Positions 60,520 through 64,000 of a stretch of DNA of 64,000 bases are shown in pieces; the stretch's first letter is position 1; the number at the start of each line of letters is the position of its first letter. Under the pieces are notes generated by a model, which saw only the letters and a list, made by a program, of their open reading frames with translations, searched no databases and had not been told where the DNA came from. The position numbers were made by a program, and so were the translations under genes. The stretch is taken from assembly GCA_029565675.1 (NCBI GenBank), contig JAKQNP010000009.1, positions 45,967-109,966 of the forward strand, read 5' to 3'. The stretch comes from a bacterium (GTDB lineage: Bacteria; Zhuqueibacterota; Zhuqueibacteria; Residuimicrobiales; Oceaniaggregativiventaceae).

Positions 60520-62712
60520 ATGGCTTCCATGAGTGCTTTTAGCGACAACGATCCTGCCGCTTCCCGCGAATGGACGCTGCAGGATTATCTGAACATCCTC
60601 TTGCGCCGCAAGTGGATCATCCTGGCCGCCACGCTGCTGGTGTTCGGCGGCGGCACAGCCTATTACTTGACGCGGCCGCCGCTCTATCGGTCGGTGGCCA
60701 CCTTTACCATCGAGAGCCCGGACAAAGGCCTGGACAAACTGCTGGGCAACGTCGATTGGTGGTACGATTCCAGCTCGTCGACGCGCTCGATCGATTTCTA
60801 TCAGGCCCTCCTCACCAGCCAGACCTACCAGGAAATGGTTTGGCATGAGATCGAGAGCGATTCGGTCATCCAGGCCTCCGGCTTGCCTGCAGAAGAGATT
60901 CAGGAACTGCTGCAGGAAGGGATCAGCATCACGCCGACCGAATTCGAACTGGTGCGCTTTTCGGTGACCACCGGGGAGCCGCACCTCTCCTATGCCATCG
61001 CCAGAATTGCGGTGACAGCGTTCAAGACCCGTTGCCGCCAGATCGAGCTGGAAGAGACGCGCAACATCGTCGACTATGTGGAAAAGCAAAAAGAGATCTC
61101 GCGCGACAAACTCGAAGAGGCGGAACGCGAGCTGCAGGAGTTCAGCCGCGGCAGCATCGGCATGGTTTCCGGCGACGACGAAGGCGGTTTGTTGAAGCGC
61201 TTTCTCGATCTGGAGGAGCAGCTGATCGAGGTGCAGGCGCAGCGCGAGCTGGCCGAAGCCAACATCAGCGCCTATGACCAGCGCCTGCGCAACCTCAAGG
61301 CGCCGAGCGAGCCGGGTTTGAACGAAATCGATTCCCCGCGCGTCAGGGAGTTGCGCGCCGAGCTCGACCGGCTGATCGAGCAGCGCACCGCACGCGCCAC
61401 CGCCGGTCGCGCCACCGCTGAACTCGACCGCCAGATCGAACAGGTGCGCGGCGATCTGTTTCAGGAAATGGTCAGCCGCAGCGCCGACGGCAAAAGCAGC
61501 AGCAGCCTGGATCAGTCGCTGTGGGACGAGATCCGCCAGAACCGGGTCAAGGAAGAGCTCAACCTCTACATGCTGAAAAACCGCGAGCGCTACTACCAGC
61601 GCCTGGTGCAGAAATACCGCCAGGACAATCCGCGCCTGGTGGAGCGCGCCATCGAAGAGGCGCGGTTGCGCCGCTCGCGCACCGTCTATGAGAATCTGTT
61701 CAATATTTTACTGGAAAAAGGCGAAGAAGCGCGCATCAAGTCGGCCACCGGCACCGGCGGTATCCGCATCATCGATCAACCGACACTGCCCAGGCAGCCG
61801 ATCGACCCCAAAATACCGCGCAAACTGGCCATGGCCCTGTTTTTGGGCCTCGGAATGGGTTTCGGCCTGGCTTTGTTGCGCGAGTACACCGACAACACCA
61901 TCAAGTCGGCCGATGAGGTGGAAAAAATGCTGGGCGCGCCCCTGTTGGGCAGCGTGCCGATCATCGCCGCCAAAAGCCGCAGCAATGGCGAACTGAGCGA
62001 CAAAGCGATGACCGCCATGTATCGGTCGCAGCTCATCTCGACCCTCAAGCCGCGCGACCCGGTGGGCGAAAATTACCGCACCCTGCGCACCAATCTGCAG
62101 TTCGCCAACGTGGACGAAGAGATCACCAGCCTGTTGGTGACCAGTTCGATGCCGGGCGAGGGCAAGACGCTGACCTCGGCCAACCTGGCGATCGCCTTTG
62201 CCGAGCTGGGCAAGAACGTGCTGTTGATCGACGGCGATCTGCGCAAACCCATGCAGCACCAGGTGTTCGGAGTGACGCGCGATCCGGGATTGTCCGACTG
62301 CGCGGTGCGCAGCCTGGCCCTGGAACAGGCGATCCGGCCCACACAGACGCCCAAGCTCAAGCTCATGCCGGCCGGCACCCTGCCGCCCAATCCGGTGGAA
62401 CTGATCGCCAGCCAGCGCATGACCGATCTGCTGCAGCAGCTGCAGCGCATCTTTGACCTGCTGATCATCGATTCGCCGCCGGTGGGCGTGGTAACCGATC
62501 CGCTGCTGTGGTCGACGCATGTCAAAAACGTGCTGCTTGTCTTTCGCTTTGCCGAAACCAACCACAAGAACGGCCGCGAAGCGCTTGCCGCACTCAATAG
62601 AAGCAAGGCACATGTGCTGGGCGTCATCCTCAACGGCGTCCGCCTGCAGCGCGGCTACGGCTACAACTATGGATACAAATATTCGCATTATTATGGCTCG
62701 GAGAAGAAGTAA
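60520..62712 (+). CDS. Wzc-like chain-length determinant with tyrosine autokinase domain
   Basis: A 730-residue protein; ATG 60520 or 60529. The Wzz domain starts LQDYLNILLRRKWIILAATL with the first membrane segment, followed by a long periplasmic coiled coil (about 180-420) and a second membrane segment (KLAMALFLGLGMGFGLALL). The kinase domain has Walker A SSMPGEGKTLTSANLA, Walker A' VLLIDGDLRKP and Walker B LLIIDSPP. The C-terminus is a tyrosine cluster (YGYNYGYKYSHYYGSEKK), the autophosphorylation tail. It controls polymer length and export with the Wza-like protein. Confidence 0.95.
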   Translation: MASMSAFSDNDPAASREWTLQDYLNILLRRKWIILAATLLVFGGGTAYYLTRPPLYRSVATFTIESPDKGLDKLLGNVDWWYDSSSSTRSIDFYQALLTSQTYQEMVWHEIESDSVIQASGLPAEEIQELLQEGISITPTEFELVRFSVTTGEPHLSYAIARIAVTAFKTRCRQIELEETRNIVDYVEKQKEISRDKLEEAERELQEFSRGSIGMVSGDDEGGLLKRFLDLEEQLIEVQAQRELAEANISAYDQRLRNLKAPSEPGLNEIDSPRVRELRAELDRLIEQRTARATAGRATAELDRQIEQVRGDLFQEMVSRSADGKSSSSLDQSLWDEIRQNRVKEELNLYMLKNRERYYQRLVQKYRQDNPRLVERAIEEARLRRSRTVYENLFNILLEKGEEARIKSATGTGGIRIIDQPTLPRQPIDPKIPRKLAMALFLGLGMGFGLALLREYTDNTIKSADEVEKMLGAPLLGSVPIIAAKSRSNGELSDKAMTAMYRSQLISTLKPRDPVGENYRTLRTNLQFANVDEEITSLLVTSSMPGEGKTLTSANLAIAFAELGKNVLLIDGDLRKPMQHQVFGVTRDPGLSDCAVRSLALEQAIRPTQTPKLKLMPAGTLPPNPVELIASQRMTDLLQQLQRIFDLLIIDSPPVGVVTDPLLWSTHVKNVLLVFRFAETNHKNGREALAALNRSKAHVLGVILNGVRLQRGYGYNYGYKYSHYYGSEKK

Positions 62713-62812
62713 CGTTCTTGCGTGCGCACGTTGACATGTTAACACGTTGACACGTTCCCACATTGACACGTTCACACGTTTCCACGTTAACACGTTGAGA
62801 CGTTCCCACATA
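62713..62812 (+). repeat. CACGTTNN 8-bp array, left of the nucleotidyltransferase pair
   Basis: About ten units with the core CACGTT (reverse complement of AACGTG) spaced 8 bp apart, a few with one changed base. It starts at the stop of the Wzc-like gene and ends 2 bp before ATG 62815. Confidence 0.9.
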
Positions 62813-62814
62813 AA

Positions 62815-63000
62815 ATGGAAAAAATCATTAAAAAATACTCTTCGCTGCAGGAACAGGAAATCGACGACATCCGCTATTGGAAAGAATTGTCCGGCGACGA
62901 AAAGTTGATCATTCTCGAAGCCATTCGCGCGCAAGTCTGGGCGATAAAAGATGAACATCCCGAACGACTTCAAAGAATTTATCGAGTTATTGAACGCTGA
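62815..63000 (+). CDS. small antitoxin-like protein paired with a nucleotidyltransferase
   Basis: A 61-residue protein from ATG 62815 with no clear ribosome site. It reads MEKIIKKYSSLQEQEIDDIR, then LSGDEKLIILEAIRAQVW and ends HPERLQRIYRVIER. Small acidic/helical proteins of this design, ending RL.R.YR, occur directly upstream of AbiEii-like nucleotidyltransferases in many bacteria. The downstream gene overlaps it by 50 nt. A toxin-antitoxin relationship is inferred from this arrangement only. Confidence 0.75.
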   Translation: MEKIIKKYSSLQEQEIDDIRYWKELSGDEKLIILEAIRAQVWAIKDEHPERLQRIYRVIER

Positions 63001-63400
63001 GCAGGTCCGCTATCTCATCGTCGGCGGATACGCGGTCGGCTTTCACAGCCGGCCGAAATTCACCAATGATATGGATATCTGGATCGACCACAGCTCTGAA
63101 AATGCACAAAAAATGATCGCTGTGCTGCAGTCATTCGGATTCGCGGGCCTGGATCTTTCGGCGGATGATTTTACCGATCCGGATAAAGTGATTCAACTCG
63201 GTGTCGCGCCCATCCGCATCGACTTGATCACGGGTTTGGGGATCGACTTTGACTCGGCCTTTCAGCAAAGAATCGAAGGCCGTTATTTTGGTGTGAAAGC
63301 CAATTTTGTCTCTCGTGAGCATTTGATCGAATTGAAAAAACAAGCCGGCCGCAAAAAAGACCTCGATGATATCGACTGGATCCACACTTATTCGGAATGA
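62951..63400 (+). CDS. AbiEii-like nucleotidyltransferase
   Basis: A 149-residue protein from ATG 62951. The nucleotidyltransferase motif is intact: YLIVGGYAVGFHSRPKFTND then MDIWID (GG and DxD), with the third carboxylate in APIRIDLITG. The rest is VSREHLIELKKQAGRKKDLD. Such proteins are toxins or minimal nucleotidyltransferases in two-gene modules. It overlaps the small gene upstream, and the pair is bracketed on both sides by CACGTTNN arrays. Confidence 0.85.
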   Translation: MNIPNDFKEFIELLNAEQVRYLIVGGYAVGFHSRPKFTNDMDIWIDHSSENAQKMIAVLQSFGFAGLDLSADDFTDPDKVIQLGVAPIRIDLITGLGIDFDSAFQQRIEGRYFGVKANFVSREHLIELKKQAGRKKDLDDIDWIHTYSE

Positions 63401-63411
63401 TGATTTTTTTC

Positions 63412-63487
63412 CGTTGAAACGTTGACACGTTCGCACGTCAACACGTTGGCACGTTTCCACGTTGACACGTTCATACGTTAGCACGTT
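63412..63487 (+). repeat. CACGTTNN 8-bp array, right of the nucleotidyltransferase pair
   Basis: About nine units of CACGTT at 8-bp spacing, same orientation as the left array, starting 12 bp after the nucleotidyltransferase stop. Confidence 0.9.
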
Positions 63488-63511
63488 CACCAGTCACCAA
63501 TCTCTCCGTTA

Positions 63512-63848
63512 CCTCTGTGGTGATTATTTTGTCATAGACAAAGCAAACCACAGAGGACACAGAGGAAAAACAGAGGGCACAGAGGAAAAACAATTAAATT
63601 TTTCTCCGTTTTCTCTTCTTTTCTCCGTTGACTCTGTGGTAAGTTTTTTACCATAAAAGAAAAGGAACCACAGAGGACACAGAGGAAAAACAGAGGGCAC
63701 AGAGAGAAAACCAATAATTTTGATCTTTTTTTTCCAGTTGTCATGGTTTTTCTCCGTTTTCTCTTCTTTTCTCCGTTGACTCTGTGGTGATTATATTCTC
63801 ACAAACAAAACCAACCACAGAGGACACAGAGGAAAACAGAGATAAATT
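63512..63848. repeat. CACAGAGG/CTCTGTGG repeat cluster upstream of the GxxExxY gene
   Basis: ACCACAGAGGACACAGAGGA recurs at about 63547, 63667 and 63812, and its partner CTCCGTT...GACTCTGTGGT at about 63600-63640 and 63750-63790. Facing copies can pair, for example CCTCTGTGGT (63512-63521) with ACCACAGAGG (63547-63556), so three large hairpins are possible. It ends about 12 bp before ATG 63860. Confidence 0.9.
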
Positions 63849-63859
63849 GAGATATTTTG

Positions 63860-64000
63860 ATGGATCCGGAAGAAATAAATGAATTAACAGAACGCATTAT
63901 TGGTTTGGCAATAAAAGTTCATCGGGTATTAGGACCCGGTTTACTCGAGAGTGTATATCAGATGGCACTTGCCCATGAACTAACCAAAGCAGAAATTCAA
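63860..64000 (+). CDS. GxxExxY protein, 3' end beyond window
   Basis: The first 47 codons of a frame starting at ATG 63860: MDPEEINELTERIIGLAIKV, then HRVLGPGLLESVYQMALAHE. GPGLLESVY contains the GxxExxY motif that names this family of small proteins, usually 120-130 residues, with a nuclease-like (PD-(D/E)XK) core. The C-terminal catalytic part lies outside the window. The gene is directly preceded by a CACAGAGG repeat cluster, an association I regard as real because other small genes here have their own repeat families. Confidence 0.9.
   Translation, partial: MDPEEINELTERIIGLAIKVHRVLGPGLLESVYQMALAHELTKAEIQ

Overview
The window looks like a chromosomal piece of an uncultured, GC-rich, Gram-negative bacterium of the wider FCB group (Calditrichota / KSB1 / Ignavibacteria-like rather than classical Bacteroidota). 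The reasons are a short Bacteroidota-type primary sigma factor, a TonB-dependent receptor with a carboxypeptidase-regulatory-like N-terminus, several lipoproteins, and a secreted pectate lyase whose C-terminus carries the QNYPNPFNP-type sorting domain. Several promoters nevertheless read as canonical TTGACA-17-TATATT. I see one tRNA (Asn) and no rRNA or CRISPR array. The exact phylum cannot be fixed from sequence reading alone.

Layout. 1-9 kb: housekeeping genes (secreted TPR protein, M23 peptidase, primary sigma factor, MinD-like ATPase, MoxR/DUF58 pair, MmgE/PrpD protein). 9-16.3 kb: a nitrogen-stress module with hybrid cluster protein Hcp, a divergent octaheme HAO-like cytochrome with a NapC/NirT-like quinol oxidase, and an Rrf2 regulator/methyltransferase/ferredoxin operon. 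The same operator lies on the promoters of hcp and of the Rrf2 operon. 16.3-20.7 kb: two radical SAM proteins, a DUF89 phosphatase and an L-threonine-dehydrogenase-like SDR. 20.8-30.7 kb: an apparent double-glycine peptide locus (C39 peptidase ABC transporter, membrane protein, thioredoxin-like protein, nine 66-bp tandem repeats, a 67-aa GG-leader precursor, a three-gene ABC exporter, an O-antigen-ligase-like protein and a TPR protein). 31-33 kb: small genes.

33.4-57.9 kb: a pectin/uronate utilisation locus. It holds the TonB receptor, GH105, GH28, two PL1 lyases, a DUF4861 lipoprotein, KduI, KduD, a LacI regulator, UxaC, TRAP transporter DctPQM, tagaturonate epimerase UxaE, a fructuronate-reductase-like SDR, 6-phosphogluconate dehydrogenase and a LarA-family protein. 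Outer-membrane and periplasmic enzymes cut pectin, the TRAP system imports uronates, and the cytoplasmic enzymes carry unsaturated and saturated uronates toward KDG/mannonate. 59.5-62.7 kb: exopolysaccharide export genes (Wza-like and Wzc-like).

From 51 kb to the right edge the gaps are filled with degenerate short-period repeat arrays of at least four families (7-bp NATTTCG, 8-bp AACGTGNN, CACGAAGG, CACAGAGG). Three of these families flank one small gene or gene pair: a four-helix-bundle (S23/Avd-like) gene, an antitoxin-like/nucleotidyltransferase pair, and a GxxExxY gene. One repeat-flanked gene unit shares both ends with a nearby gene-less unit. This pattern and the GG-peptide locus with its ribosome-binding-site repeats are the two most unusual things here.
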